Below, in pieces: positions 17,215 through 25,907 of a DNA stretch of 64,000 bases. The translations under genes were made by a program, and so were the position numbers. Source of the DNA: Bacteroidales bacterium (GTDB lineage: Bacteria > Bacteroidota > Bacteroidia > Bacteroidales > ML635J-15); the NCBI GenBank assembly GCA_017994175.1, contig JAGOLH010000002.1, positions 1-64,000 of the forward strand, written 5' to 3'. Under the pieces are notes generated by a model. It made no database searches. It had not been told where the DNA came from and saw only the letters and a program-made list of their open reading frames with translations. Position 1 is the first letter of the stretch. Each line of letters opens with the position of its first letter.

Positions 17215-18958
17215 AACACTGTCGGATACATGGCTTAAAGCGTCGGTGCTCGGATGCCTATGGGCATCTTCCGAAATTGTACTCGGTAGCTTTTTGCATA
17301 ACCTGAAAGTGCCGTTTGCCAGCAATTTTCTTACAGCAATAGGGATTATTCTGTTGATTTCGGTGAGCTATATCTGGAAAGACAGGGGTTTGATATGGCG
17401 TTCCGGTATTATTTGTGCCCTCATGAAAGCGGTTTCGCCCAGCGCTGTGATACTGAGTCCGATGATAGCAATTTTTTTTGAAGCGCTCCTGCTCGAATTT
17501 GCTGTGACAATTTTTCGAAAAAATATTTTCGCATATCTTGTTGGCGGAATGCTTGCCATGTCGTGGACCTTTGTGCACAAAATTGCCGCATATCTGATTA
17601 TATACGGGTTCAACCTGGTGGAACTGTACAGGAATCTGGCAATCTTTGCCCAAAAACAACTGCACATTCAAATAGAAAACATTTGGTCACCGGTGATTGT
17701 GCTTTGGTTATTGTACGGACTGATGGGTATAATTGCAGCAATACTTGGAATTTATATCGGTAAAAAGGCAATTAAAACTCCGCTCCAAAACAATTTATTC
17801 AGAGGAAACAATGTATATCGGAACCCTGCACCCAAACCGGTTCAAGTATTTAAACATTCATTGATGTGGTTGATTGTGAATGGTATCAGTATGATAGGAG
17901 TGCTGCTTTTGATGAACTATGCTCACTGGATATGGTGGAGCAGCGCAGGTGTTGCCATAGCATGTGTATGGGCTATAAAATACAGGAATGTTTTACACCG
18001 TTTGAAAAAACCGGGCTTCTGGTTGTTTTTTGTTGCTATTACCATGATAAGCAGTATTCTGTTTTCGAAATTCAGCGCCAATACTGTAAGTTGGATTGAT
18101 GGGCTGATGATTGGATTGCAGATGAACGTGAGGGCTGTAATAATGGTCATGGGATTTGCAGTTATCGGCACCGAACTGAGTAATCCTGTTATCAGGAATT
18201 TCTTCGCCAGAACCCCGATGCGACAAGTTACACCAGCACTTGAAACAGCATTCGAAACTTTACCTTATGCAATATCGTCGTTACCCGATATTAAAATGGT
18301 TTTCCGTAAGCCGGTTTCAATAATCCAGCAAATTGTAATGCAATCGGAGTACTTGCTTGAAAAAATTAAATTAAAGCAATTTGGCAAAGAGAATGTTGTA
18401 ATTATCACAGGCGAAATTCATCAGGGTAAAACATCTATTTTACAAGCATTAATACCTATGTTTAAAGAGCAAAACCTTGTTGTGGGTGGAATTATTTCAC
18501 CGGGTATTTTCGAAGATAATATGCGCATTGGTTACGATATAATTGATGTTGCTACCGGAGAAAGGAGGGTGTTGTCGCGAACGACAGGCAGCGAAAATAT
18601 GATTCAGATAGGAAAATATTTTTTACACGACGAAGGTTTGGTATTTGGAACAACAGCCCTTTCGGTGGAAAATAACTGGAATTCAAATATGATAGTTGTC
18701 GATGAAATAGGACCAATGGAACTCGACAATCAGGGTTGGGCGCAAAGCGTGGGAGAATTGTTACAAGCCTTTGATGTGCCGATGATTTTTGCTGTGAGAA
18801 AAGGTATCATTGAGCAGGTAACTGAAGAATGGGCTATTACAGATCCATTGATTATTGATGCTGAAAAATGCGATACGACAATGGCATTTTCTTTAATTTC
18901 TAATTTTTTTAAAAACAAAAAAATGAATACCGTATCCGAACATTATGTGAAGGAATGA
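17204..18958 (+). CDS. Membrane protein with ECF-transporter-like segments fused to a THEP1-type NTPase
   Basis: The 584-residue protein has three parts. Residues about 10-190 form roughly six membrane helices resembling a small S-component. Residues about 215-385 form further helices ending in a cytoplasmic helical stretch (GLQMNVRAVIMVMGFAVIG ... LETAFETLPYAISSLPD) that resembles an EcfT-type coupling domain. Residues about 395-570 are a P-loop NTPase of the THEP1/NTPase_1 type with Walker A GEIHQGKTS (about 403-411) and Walker B MIVVDEIGPMEL (about 495-506). The DUF364 gene overlaps its start. A chelated-metal or cofactor transporter driven by an unusual NTPase is my inference; the THEP1 domain call is firm, the ECF resemblance is by eye only. 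Confidence 0.75.
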   Translation: MQNKTLSDTWLKASVLGCLWASSEIVLGSFLHNLKVPFASNFLTAIGIILLISVSYIWKDRGLIWRSGIICALMKAVSPSAVILSPMIAIFFEALLLEFAVTIFRKNIFAYLVGGMLAMSWTFVHKIAAYLIIYGFNLVELYRNLAIFAQKQLHIQIENIWSPVIVLWLLYGLMGIIAAILGIYIGKKAIKTPLQNNLFRGNNVYRNPAPKPVQVFKHSLMWLIVNGISMIGVLLLMNYAHWIWWSSAGVAIACVWAIKYRNVLHRLKKPGFWLFFVAITMISSILFSKFSANTVSWIDGLMIGLQMNVRAVIMVMGFAVIGTELSNPVIRNFFARTPMRQVTPALETAFETLPYAISSLPDIKMVFRKPVSIIQQIVMQSEYLLEKIKLKQFGKENVVIITGEIHQGKTSILQALIPMFKEQNLVVGGIISPGIFEDNMRIGYDIIDVATGERRVLSRTTGSENMIQIGKYFLHDEGLVFGTTALSVENNWNSNMIVVDEIGPMELDNQGWAQSVGELLQAFDVPMIFAVRKGIIEQVTEEWAITDPLIIDAEKCDTTMAFSLISNFFKNKKMNTVSEHYVKE

Positions 18959-19018
18959 TAATTTTATTATCAGGTAGTTTAAATATTCGATAAGTACTGT
19001 CAAGGAGTTTATATAGAA

Positions 19019-19606
19019 ATGAGTGATAATTTTTCAACGATAATATTGGCATCGGGAATGTCCGGAAGAATGGGTGAGCCAAAAGCCTTGCTGAGGTGGG
19101 ACAGTTCTTTTACTTTTCTCGAAAAAATTGTTGATGTATTTGTAAGAGCCGGCAGCAGCAACATAGTTTGTGTAGTGAACAAGGCTGCTGAGCCATATTG
19201 TATTGGGCTTAAGTTGCCTTCATGCGTAAGTATTGCAACAAACAATCATCCCGAGTGGGACAGGTTTTATTCTGTAAAAACAGGCATTCAACATGTGAAG
19301 GACACAGACTATTGTTTTATCCATAATGTTGATAATCCTTTTATAACGCCTGAAATTGTAAAAGAAATTTTCGCATCGAGAATGCCCGGGGCATGGTGTT
19401 CACCGGTTTTTGAGGGAAAAGGGGGGCACCCCGTTCTTTTATCTAAAACGATATATAGCAGAATTACCAATAAAATGCCGGACGAAACCAAGCTTAAAGA
19501 TTTTCTATTCCCATTTCCCCGCATCATTGTTGAAACCGACAGCGATTGTATTCTGCGTAATATTAACACTCCCGACGATTACAAAAGGCTTGTTGCGCAA
19601 CAATAA
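19019..19606 (+). CDS. MobA/MocA-like nucleotidyltransferase
   Basis: The 195-residue protein has the NTP-transferase motif LASGMSGRMGEPKALL at about 10-25 (consensus LAAGxSxRMGxxK), followed by the Rossmann-like nucleotide-binding domain with HNVDNPF (metal-binding DxP-like region, here about 101-107) and GKGGHPVLLS. The family includes molybdenum cofactor cytidylyltransferase (MocA) and guanylyltransferase (MobA). With XdhC convergent 9 bases downstream, a MocA-type role (MCD cofactor for a xanthine dehydrogenase family enzyme) is most likely. Ser for the usual Ala in LASG and NVDNP for DxP are mild deviations. CTP versus GTP preference cannot be told by eye. Confidence 0.85.
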   Translation: MSDNFSTIILASGMSGRMGEPKALLRWDSSFTFLEKIVDVFVRAGSSNIVCVVNKAAEPYCIGLKLPSCVSIATNNHPEWDRFYSVKTGIQHVKDTDYCFIHNVDNPFITPEIVKEIFASRMPGAWCSPVFEGKGGHPVLLSKTIYSRITNKMPDETKLKDFLFPFPRIIVETDSDCILRNINTPDDYKRLVAQQ

Positions 19607-19615
19607 ACTTTCAGT

Positions 19616-20386
19616 TTATTTTTTGTCTTTTGTGTTTTTTACATCAATTAGTTTTGCCAGAATGCTGATGGCTATTTCGGCCGGGGCAATGGCATTGAAT
19701 TTAATGCCGATTGGCATATCAACGCGGTTGAGTTCTTCTTCGGTGAGAATGTTATCTTGAAGGAAAGCTTTCCGCAATGTGGCAATTTTCACCTTACTGC
19801 CAATCAGACCCAGATAGGCCATTGACTTCTTACCCAGCACAGCAAGAATTTCTTCATCCATGTCATGGTTGGGTGTAACAATTACACAGTAGGTGCTGCT
19901 GTCGGGCTGAATTTCGCTTGCGACTTCAAGGTAGGGTTTACACACTTGCGTGTAGTGTATGGCATCGGGATTTTCGAAAATATCGCTCCTCCAGTCGATA
20001 AGCGTTGTTTCAAACCCAAACTCGGGGGCATATCCGGCCAATACCTTACCGATATGTCCGGCTCCGAAAATAAAAAGTTTTGCCGGCTTCGCTATCGGTT
20101 CGATGTAAACACACAGTTTGCCGCCGCAAGTCATCGCCAGGTCGGTTTGCAGGTTATATTCCCTGAATAGGGTCGATTGAGTTCTGATTACTTCGAGCGC
20201 ATCGGCAATCACCTGCTTTTCGATTCCACCACCACCCACAGTTCCTTCGATTGCCCCATCGGAAAACACCACCATTTTGGCACCGGCTTTTCCGGGCGTA
20301 GATCCGCTCATTGAGGTAACAATGCACAACGCTGATGCACGAGTATCTTTGTAATAATCCGAAATCTTTAAAAGTAAGTTTTTCAT
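19616..20386 (-). CDS. xdhC: XdhC/CoxI family molybdenum hydroxylase maturation factor
   Basis: XdhC binds molybdenum cofactor, promotes its sulfuration and delivers it to xanthine dehydrogenase-type enzymes. The 256-residue protein has the N-terminal XdhC_CoxI domain with SGSTPGKAGAKMVV (about 27-40), GTVGGGGIE (about 48-56) and MTCGGKLCVYIEP (about 84-96), followed by a Rossmann-like C-terminal domain with IFGAGHIGKVLA (about 105-116) and GLIGSKVK. A TAGATTTG box at 20409-20416 gives its own promoter. No hydroxylase structural gene is in the window, so the client is encoded elsewhere or just absent here. Confidence 0.92.
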   Translation of the reverse strand: MKNLLLKISDYYKDTRASALCIVTSMSGSTPGKAGAKMVVFSDGAIEGTVGGGGIEKQVIADALEVIRTQSTLFREYNLQTDLAMTCGGKLCVYIEPIAKPAKLFIFGAGHIGKVLAGYAPEFGFETTLIDWRSDIFENPDAIHYTQVCKPYLEVASEIQPDSSTYCVIVTPNHDMDEEILAVLGKKSMAYLGLIGSKVKIATLRKAFLQDNILTEEELNRVDMPIGIKFNAIAPAEIAISILAKLIDVKNTKDKK

Positions 20387-20408
20387 GTATAGTGAATTAT
20401 AAGTAATA

Positions 20409-20416
20409 CAAATCTA
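20409..20416 (-). promoter_or_regulatory. -7 box of xdhC
   Basis: TAGATTTG on the minus strand matches TAnnTTTG, 22 bases before the xdhC ATG. The -33 TTTG present is too close (12 bases), so only the -7 box is supported. Confidence 0.4.
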
Positions 20417-20505
20417 AAAAATTAAACTCAAATTCAGGATGAAAAAACAAACAGTATCATGCGCTAATGTGATTCAGGGCTCAGATGAACAGAGAGCAAC
20501 AACAC

Positions 20506-21027
20506 CTATTTGCTTATCGGATCAATGCAGAACTCTTTTCGCTTGCATTTGGAGCAATGTGCTCCCATCCATACCCTGTCGAACTGATTTACAGCTGCAT
20601 CTACCAATTCAGGGTCGCTGGTAAGGATGCCGGACTCGAAATTCCGGTTATCGCTGCTTTTCATGCCTAGACCTGCACCGGTAAGGTTGGCAGAACCTAT
20701 ATAAGCCGTTTTATTGTCGAATAGAATCAGCTTACAATGTACCCTTGGGCACAGCATCCGTTCAAGACCCTCGATAAGGGCAGGGTAGCGGTCGAAATCT
20801 TCCCTGAAAGTGCGTCCTGGTTCCGAAGCATGAAGCAAACGCACCGACACGCCTCTTGTAATAAGATCTGAAAGCAACTCAAGCAGGGGTACAACCTTTG
20901 TACCTTTCTTTACATACAAATCCTTGATATCGGCTGTTGCAATCCAAATGCTACGTTTAACCGCAGTGAATAATTCCACAACTTCGGTATAATGTTGTTC
21001 GTTTTGTATAAACCGTGTCTGGCTCAT
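20506..21027 (-). CDS. Phospholipase D-like protein with single HKD motif
   Basis: The 173-residue protein has one HKD motif, HCKLILFD (H97, K99, D104), followed by AYIGSANLTGAG (about 108-118), the hallmark of PLD-superfamily phosphodiesterases; single-motif members act as dimers. A short C-terminal tail carries HCSKCKRKEFC (C158, C161, C167), and with C93 and C98 near the active site this could bind zinc. There is no signal peptide. It overlaps the upstream lipid kinase gene by four bases (ATGA), so the two are translationally coupled; lipid, nucleic acid or phosphatidyl transfer substrates are all possible. Confidence 0.85.
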   Translation of the reverse strand: MSQTRFIQNEQHYTEVVELFTAVKRSIWIATADIKDLYVKKGTKVVPLLELLSDLITRGVSVRLLHASEPGRTFREDFDRYPALIEGLERMLCPRVHCKLILFDNKTAYIGSANLTGAGLGMKSSDNRNFESGILTSDPELVDAAVNQFDRVWMGAHCSKCKRKEFCIDPISK

Positions 21028-21986
21028 TTCAACGATAGTTTGCTCTGGAGTTTCATCGATTGCCGCATCCCACGCAAATACACACGAGGATCGGTTTTTT
21101 TATAGGGTACAATCATATTCAGCGAACGGGGTACTATCGAAATTTGCACCCGTTTGCATCTGCTGGAAGGCTCTCCGTCGAACTGGCAGGGCACCTCGTT
21201 TTCAGTTTCAACAATTGCACTGTCGGTTTTATATATCTCAACGTATTGAGAACGGTTGATGATTTTTAGGAATAGCATGTTCGCAAGATGCGGGACTTTA
21301 TACATGGGTATAGGATGAACAATGCAAAGATCGATCAGGCCGTCGCTGATGCGGGCAACCGGAGCAATGCTTGCGTTAAACCCGAACTGGTCGGAGTTGG
21401 CAAAACTAACAAACAATGCTTTTGTTTTAATGTCTTTATCTTTAAATCGGATGTGGTATAATTCGGGTTTATAGCTGAAAATGTTCCTTTTAATAATCCT
21501 TAAATAGGGAACAAACCCACGTTGTTTGCTACCTGCAAATTCTTCAGCCACCAAGGCATCGAACCCCATACCGGCAATACTGATAAACATGGTATCGTTC
21601 AGCAAAGCAGTATCAATACGCTTAATATTATGATTATTAAGTATCTCTATCGATTTTCGGTAGATAACAGGTATTCTTAAATAGTGCGCCAGACCGTTGC
21701 CTGACCCAACAGGGATAAGACCCATAACCGTGTTGCTGTTTACCAGCCCACGTGCAACTTCGTTTGCCGATCCATCACCGCCGACTGCAACCACAACATC
21801 GGTACCCTTTTCCGATTCGTTGCGTGCTATTTCTATGGCATGATGCCTGTAGGCAGTATAGATTATCTGATAATCGTACAGGTCACGATCGAGATACTTT
21901 TTAATGGCAGCCTCAACCCTGGTTTTGCTTCGCCCCCCCGAAACCGGGTTAATGATAAAAACTATTTTTTTCTTTGTTTCAGGCAT
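21024..21986 (-). CDS. Diacylglycerol kinase family lipid kinase (YegS/DgkB-like)
   Basis: The 320-residue protein has the DAGK catalytic domain: INPVSGGRSKTRVE (about 12-25), VVAVGGDGSANEVARGL (GGDG at 69-72) and LIPVGSGNGLAHYLRIP. The C-terminal beta-rich YegS-type domain ends in QFDGEP. It should phosphorylate a diacylglycerol or another lipid with ATP. Its promoter has TACCTTTG (21994-22001) eight bases before the ATG, so the mRNA leader is extremely short. It is coupled to the PLD gene through a 4-base overlap, suggesting a shared lipid or phospho-head-group pathway. Confidence 0.92.
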   Translation of the reverse strand: MPETKKKIVFIINPVSGGRSKTRVEAAIKKYLDRDLYDYQIIYTAYRHHAIEIARNESEKGTDVVVAVGGDGSANEVARGLVNSNTVMGLIPVGSGNGLAHYLRIPVIYRKSIEILNNHNIKRIDTALLNDTMFISIAGMGFDALVAEEFAGSKQRGFVPYLRIIKRNIFSYKPELYHIRFKDKDIKTKALFVSFANSDQFGFNASIAPVARISDGLIDLCIVHPIPMYKVPHLANMLFLKIINRSQYVEIYKTDSAIVETENEVPCQFDGEPSSRCKRVQISIVPRSLNMIVPYKKTDPRVYLRGMRQSMKLQSKLSLK

Positions 21987-21993
21987 GATTTTG

Positions 21994-22001
21994 CAAAGGT
22001 A
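21994..22001 (-). promoter_or_regulatory. -7 box of the lipid kinase gene (near-leaderless)
   Basis: TACCTTTG on the minus strand fits TAnnTTTG and ends eight bases before the start codon. The -33 position lacks TTG. Confidence 0.45.
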
Positions 22002-22072
22002 ATCCTTTCAGCTTATAATGGTTCGATTGGAGTTTGTGAGTTATTAACGGACATCAATATTGTTTATTTTTA

Positions 22073-22080
22073 TATTTTTG
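22073..22080 (+). promoter_or_regulatory. -7 box upstream of the coiled-coil exported protein
   Basis: TATTTTTG fits TAnnTTTG and lies 16 bases before ATG 22097. No properly spaced TTG is found. Confidence 0.4.
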
Positions 22081-22096
22081 AAAAAAAACCGTAACG

Positions 22097-23521
22097 ATGA
22101 ACAAACTGCTTATATCAGGTTTTATTATTGCTATGGTATGCAATACTTTGAACGCACAGCAAAGCTTATTGGGCGACAACCCGATACATATCAGCTTTAG
22201 CTACTGCAATACCGATAATGTCGAAAAACTGTTGCGCAAGAATAAAACAATCAGTTACAGCGATCTGCAGATTCAGGAGCTTCGCATGGAGATTTGGAAT
22301 CAGAATGCCCGCATCGACAAGGAACAGCAGGAGCTGATAAACCGAAGGAATGAATTGATTTCGGTGCGGCAACAGATTGTCCAGCTTGGAAACCCCGAAC
22401 TGATAACGGCAAGGATAAATGAAAAAAAATCAAGTATCGACAAAATAAATGCTGATATCCGAAACAACCTGTCGGGGTTGGGTTATAAAGGTCTTTATGT
22501 GTTTGCCTGTAAAATTTCGTCGAGTTACGACACCGAAAAGCAGTTGCGCGATCAGGCTATGAAATTTATTATCCCGGTTGCCGTAGAAAAAACAAATGGC
22601 AGTTATATTGCCTCGGTAACTGAGTTGCGCAGGAAGGAAGGCTACGACGATACTCTGTACCGTTATATCAGCGAGGTTACCCAGGGCACTTCGAACGTGG
22701 AGGCAGAAATCATCAACCGAATGAATCGCAAAGGCGGTTACTATATTTATATGGCAAAACTAAACACAAAACCTTTGCAGAAAGAAGTTAAAACCCTGAC
22801 TGCTGCCGACGGCAACAATCCGGAATATGTGGTGGTATTCGATGCCCTGCGCGATAAAAATATGACGAAAAAAATTCTTGAAGTCGGTGCATCAAAAGAC
22901 GATCTGAAAAAACTGGAGCAGGAGATCGATAACAATAAAGCCCTAGTATTAGCCGAAAATGCCAGGATCGAAGAAATTGAACGGAATTATATTCTATCGG
23001 GCAACGAACGAATAAACCAAACCCTGCGCGAAATAGAGAAGCTCAATGCAGAGTACAAAAGCAACATTGAAGCACTGCAATCATTGATGCAGGTGTATAC
23101 TCCCAATATAAAGCTCGATGAAAAATCGCCAAAGAATAGCATAACCGCAGTTATAAAGGAGATCGATGATAAAATCGCCGCGCTCGACAGCGGAATTATG
23201 GAGAAGGAGTCGCAGCGGCTCTATGGTGATTTCCAGATTCTGGTGACTTCGGGCAGTGATTACTTTCGTAAAATTGCCGAAGAAAGCATTGCCTCAAAAG
23301 ACCGTTTGACCGAGATGTACGCAAAAGCCAACAATTATGTGCAATTTGTGGAAATGGAAAACGACGATTACCGCAAAGCAGTGGGTAACGAGGAGGTGTA
23401 TCAGCGGTATTTCGAAAATATGTGGGTATTTCCCGAGCCGGGTGATGGCGATTTTTTCAGGGTAACGGTTATTGTTAAGTTTTCGCTTCAGAAAACCAAA
23501 CCTGCCTGGAAAGTCTGGTAA
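22097..23521 (+). CDS. Exported coiled-coil protein of unknown function
   Basis: I do not recognise this 474-residue protein. It starts with a Sec signal peptide (MNKLLISGFIIAMVCNTLNA, cleavage before QQS), followed by two charged heptad-rich stretches (about 60-125 and 285-350) that should form coiled coils, and two mixed alpha/beta stretches between and after. No catalytic motif or lipobox is visible. It lies between the divergent lipid kinase and the convergent DegT gene, so it is a single-gene unit with its own -7 box. A periplasmic structural role is a guess. Confidence 0.85.
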   Translation: MNKLLISGFIIAMVCNTLNAQQSLLGDNPIHISFSYCNTDNVEKLLRKNKTISYSDLQIQELRMEIWNQNARIDKEQQELINRRNELISVRQQIVQLGNPELITARINEKKSSIDKINADIRNNLSGLGYKGLYVFACKISSSYDTEKQLRDQAMKFIIPVAVEKTNGSYIASVTELRRKEGYDDTLYRYISEVTQGTSNVEAEIINRMNRKGGYYIYMAKLNTKPLQKEVKTLTAADGNNPEYVVVFDALRDKNMTKKILEVGASKDDLKKLEQEIDNNKALVLAENARIEEIERNYILSGNERINQTLREIEKLNAEYKSNIEALQSLMQVYTPNIKLDEKSPKNSITAVIKEIDDKIAALDSGIMEKESQRLYGDFQILVTSGSDYFRKIAEESIASKDRLTEMYAKANNYVQFVEMENDDYRKAVGNEEVYQRYFENMWVFPEPGDGDFFRVTVIVKFSLQKTKPAWKVW

Positions 23522-23554
23522 TTTTCTGATAGGTTTTAATCTGCAGTTTCTTAA

Positions 23555-24685
23555 TCATCTGATAAAAAAATCCAGCACTGAATCGGAGATATATTTTAGG
23601 GTAGAATCATCCATTTCGGTATGTATCGGTAGCGAAAGCACTGTCTCACACAAGCGGTCGGTAACAGGATAATCATCAGCACAATAGCTGTAGCCCTGAA
23701 AAGCATCCTGTTTGTGAAGGGGTACAGGGTAATACACTGCCGAAGCAATACCTTTTTCCCTGAGATGATTTTGCAGGGCAGCCCTGTCGGTATCTTTGAG
23801 TATCAGCGTATACTGATGAAAAGTATGCAGCGAATAGGTATTTCTTGCGGGTACAATAAGGTTTTTGCACGATGAAAATGCTTTAGCATAATAATCTGCA
23901 ACGCGGATACGCGCCTTGATATAGTTGTCGAGATGTGGAAGTTTTGCCCGCAGCACTGCCGCCTGAATGCTGTCGAGTCTTGAGTTGACCCCAATTCTTT
24001 CGTGATAGTAACGAACCCGCATCCCATGGTTTGTAATGCTTTGAATAAGATAAGCCAGGTTGTCGTCGTTGGTGTATAAGGCGCCACCGTCGCCATAGCA
24101 ACCCAGATTTTTGGAAGGGAAGAACGAAGTGCATCCAATGTGCCCGATGGTTCCTGCCATTGCAGAATTGCCGTTGCTGAACAGGTAGTGGCTGCCGAGT
24201 GCCTGAGCGGTATCTTCGATAACAAATAAATTATGCTCCCCGGCAATTTTCATGATTTCTTCCATATTGGCGCACTGCCCGAACAGATGGACAGGAACAA
24301 TGGCTTTTGTGCGGGGAGTGATGGCTTTTTTCAATTTTTCGGTATCAATATTAAAATACTGAGGGTCAACATCTACCAGCACCGGGGTTAACCCAAGCAG
24401 TGCAATAACTTCGACGGTAGCAATAAATGTAAAATCAGCAGTAATCACTTCATCGCCGGGTTTTAGCCCGAGAGCCATCATCGCAATCTGCAGTGCATCA
24501 GTACCATTAGCGCACGCTACAACGTGTTTTACCCCGAGGTAAGCAGCCAGTTCCTGCTGGAATTGCTTCACTGCATTGCCCCCGATAAAAGCAGTATTAT
24601 CAATAACCTCGTGTATGCCATTGTCAATCTCATCTTTTATTTTCAGGTATTGACTCTTCAGGTCAACCATCGGAATTTCTTTCAT
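23555..24685 (-). CDS. DegT/DnrJ/EryC1/StrS family PLP-dependent sugar aminotransferase
   Basis: The 376-residue length and motifs are typical of nucleotide-sugar aminotransferases: ANGTDALQIAM (about 59-69), VPVHLFGQCANM (about 130-141), EDTAQALGS (about 157-165), and the PLP lysine K192 in SFFPSKNLGCYGDGGAL. The product would transaminate a keto-sugar nucleotide for surface polysaccharide or glycoprotein glycans, using glutamate as donor. Exact sugar cannot be told. It is not in a visible polysaccharide cluster here: neighbours are an exported coiled-coil protein and a SPOR protein. Confidence 0.93.
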   Translation of the reverse strand: MKEIPMVDLKSQYLKIKDEIDNGIHEVIDNTAFIGGNAVKQFQQELAAYLGVKHVVACANGTDALQIAMMALGLKPGDEVITADFTFIATVEVIALLGLTPVLVDVDPQYFNIDTEKLKKAITPRTKAIVPVHLFGQCANMEEIMKIAGEHNLFVIEDTAQALGSHYLFSNGNSAMAGTIGHIGCTSFFPSKNLGCYGDGGALYTNDDNLAYLIQSITNHGMRVRYYHERIGVNSRLDSIQAAVLRAKLPHLDNYIKARIRVADYYAKAFSSCKNLIVPARNTYSLHTFHQYTLILKDTDRAALQNHLREKGIASAVYYPVPLHKQDAFQGYSYCADDYPVTDRLCETVLSLPIHTEMDDSTLKYISDSVLDFFIR

Positions 24686-24751
24686 AATTGCAATTTTGTT
24701 GCTAAAATAAAACTTTGCATGGTATGAAAACCATATTCAACGAAATTTATG

Positions 24752-24759
24752 TAAATTTG
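24752..24759 (+). promoter_or_regulatory. -7 box of the SPOR protein gene
   Basis: TAAATTTG fits TAnnTTTG and lies inside the longer possible reading frame, 18 bases before ATG 24778. It therefore supports the shorter start. Confidence 0.5.
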
Positions 24760-24777
24760 CCTCATAATTGTGTAGAA

Positions 24778-25749
24778 ATGAACCTGCAAAACTATCTTAT
24801 TTCGTTGCTGTATGAGCACAACTGTGTGATATTACCCGGTTTCGGAGGTTTTGTGGTTAATTACAAGGAGGCGGTAATTGATTTTCAGAATCAGAAGCTT
24901 TCTCCACCATCACGCATCGTTGCTTTCAACCAAAACCTAAATGTGAACGATGGTTTACTCGCCGATTTTATTGCACGCAGCGAGAAAATTACATACGATG
25001 AGGCGTTGCATAAAATCGAAAACTTTGTTGCCGCAATGACTGATGATTTGGGCAGGATGCCGTCTGTAGCTCTTTCGGGCATAGGCAGTTTTGCGATGAA
25101 CCACGATACGCTAGAATTTCGTCCGGAAGCCGGGCAGAATTTCCTAAGAGATTCATTCGGATTGGAGAGCTTTCATTTCCCATTGCTGAAAACTGCGAAA
25201 CCACGTGAAGTTATCGAAGAAAAAGCAAAAACAGTTGTTTCCACGGTTACTGTAAACCGACGCATTAAACCCAGTTGGGCAATCGGAATTCCGGCTGCTG
25301 CAGCAATATTTATACTGGCGGTTATGTTTTTCAATCAGGATAACCTTAAGTTCAATATTCAGCAGAATACCGAAATGAATCCATTGTATGTGGGTCCAAC
25401 AAAAAATATTGACGATAAAACGAATACTGTTTCAGCCGAGGCTGTTCTGCCTCAGGCGGAGAAGCCTGATGCAACATATAATCAACCCGCTGAAGTTCAA
25501 TCGGTAGATGTTGCGGCACAAAACGAACTTAAGGTTCATGTTATTGCCGGAAGTTTTTCGCAGCAGGAAAATGCGCTAACTATGGCTGAAAGTCTGAAGA
25601 CAGTTGGATATAATGCTCAGATATTGCATATTGAACCATGGTATAAGGTAAGCATTAAGGCGTTTGCCACTCCCGAAGAAGCTGCAGCAGAACTCAATGC
25701 ATTGAAACAGGCAACCGGCAATAATGCATTGTGGGTAATGACTAATTAG
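24778..25749 (+). CDS. HU/CCDC81-like and SPOR domain membrane protein
   Basis: The 323-residue protein begins with a bacterial HU-CCDC81 module (about 1-125: NYLISLLYEHNCVILPGFGGFV ... LSGIGSFAMN), then a membrane segment (about 168-185, AIGIPAAAAIFILAVMFF), a linker, and a C-terminal SPOR domain (about 245-320: HVIAGSFSQQENALTMAESL ... PWYKVSIKAFATPEEAA). SPOR domains bind denuded septal peptidoglycan glycan strands, so this is likely a cell-division or envelope protein anchored in the inner membrane, with the N-terminal module in the cytoplasm. The frame opens earlier at 24715, but the domain start and -7 box favour 24778. Confidence 0.9.
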   Translation: MNLQNYLISLLYEHNCVILPGFGGFVVNYKEAVIDFQNQKLSPPSRIVAFNQNLNVNDGLLADFIARSEKITYDEALHKIENFVAAMTDDLGRMPSVALSGIGSFAMNHDTLEFRPEAGQNFLRDSFGLESFHFPLLKTAKPREVIEEKAKTVVSTVTVNRRIKPSWAIGIPAAAAIFILAVMFFNQDNLKFNIQQNTEMNPLYVGPTKNIDDKTNTVSAEAVLPQAEKPDATYNQPAEVQSVDVAAQNELKVHVIAGSFSQQENALTMAESLKTVGYNAQILHIEPWYKVSIKAFATPEEAAAELNALKQATGNNALWVMTN

Positions 25750-25763
25750 TCGTTGCTAACGAC
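25749..25763. other. Short hairpin after the SPOR protein gene
   Basis: GTCGTT and AACGAC form a perfect six-base-pair stem around GCT, starting at the end of the SPOR gene's stop codon. It lacks a T-tract, so a terminator function is unproven. Confidence 0.3.
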
Positions 25764-25907
25764 ATCAACCTAAAAACAACGTAGTGACAGAATTCATCAT
25801 TTTAGGTGATACTTTTTTGTGAAATTGCTGCAAATGAAATGTAATTATCGATAAGTTTTGCGTAAGATGTGCAACCATTTTCGGTTTCATAGTCTTCTAT
25901 ATGAAGT

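Noticed and set aside
19000-19018. Shine-Dalgarno-like AAGGAG before the MocA-like gene
   Set aside because: Spacing to the ATG is about 13 bases and most genes in the window lack such a motif, so it is probably coincidental.
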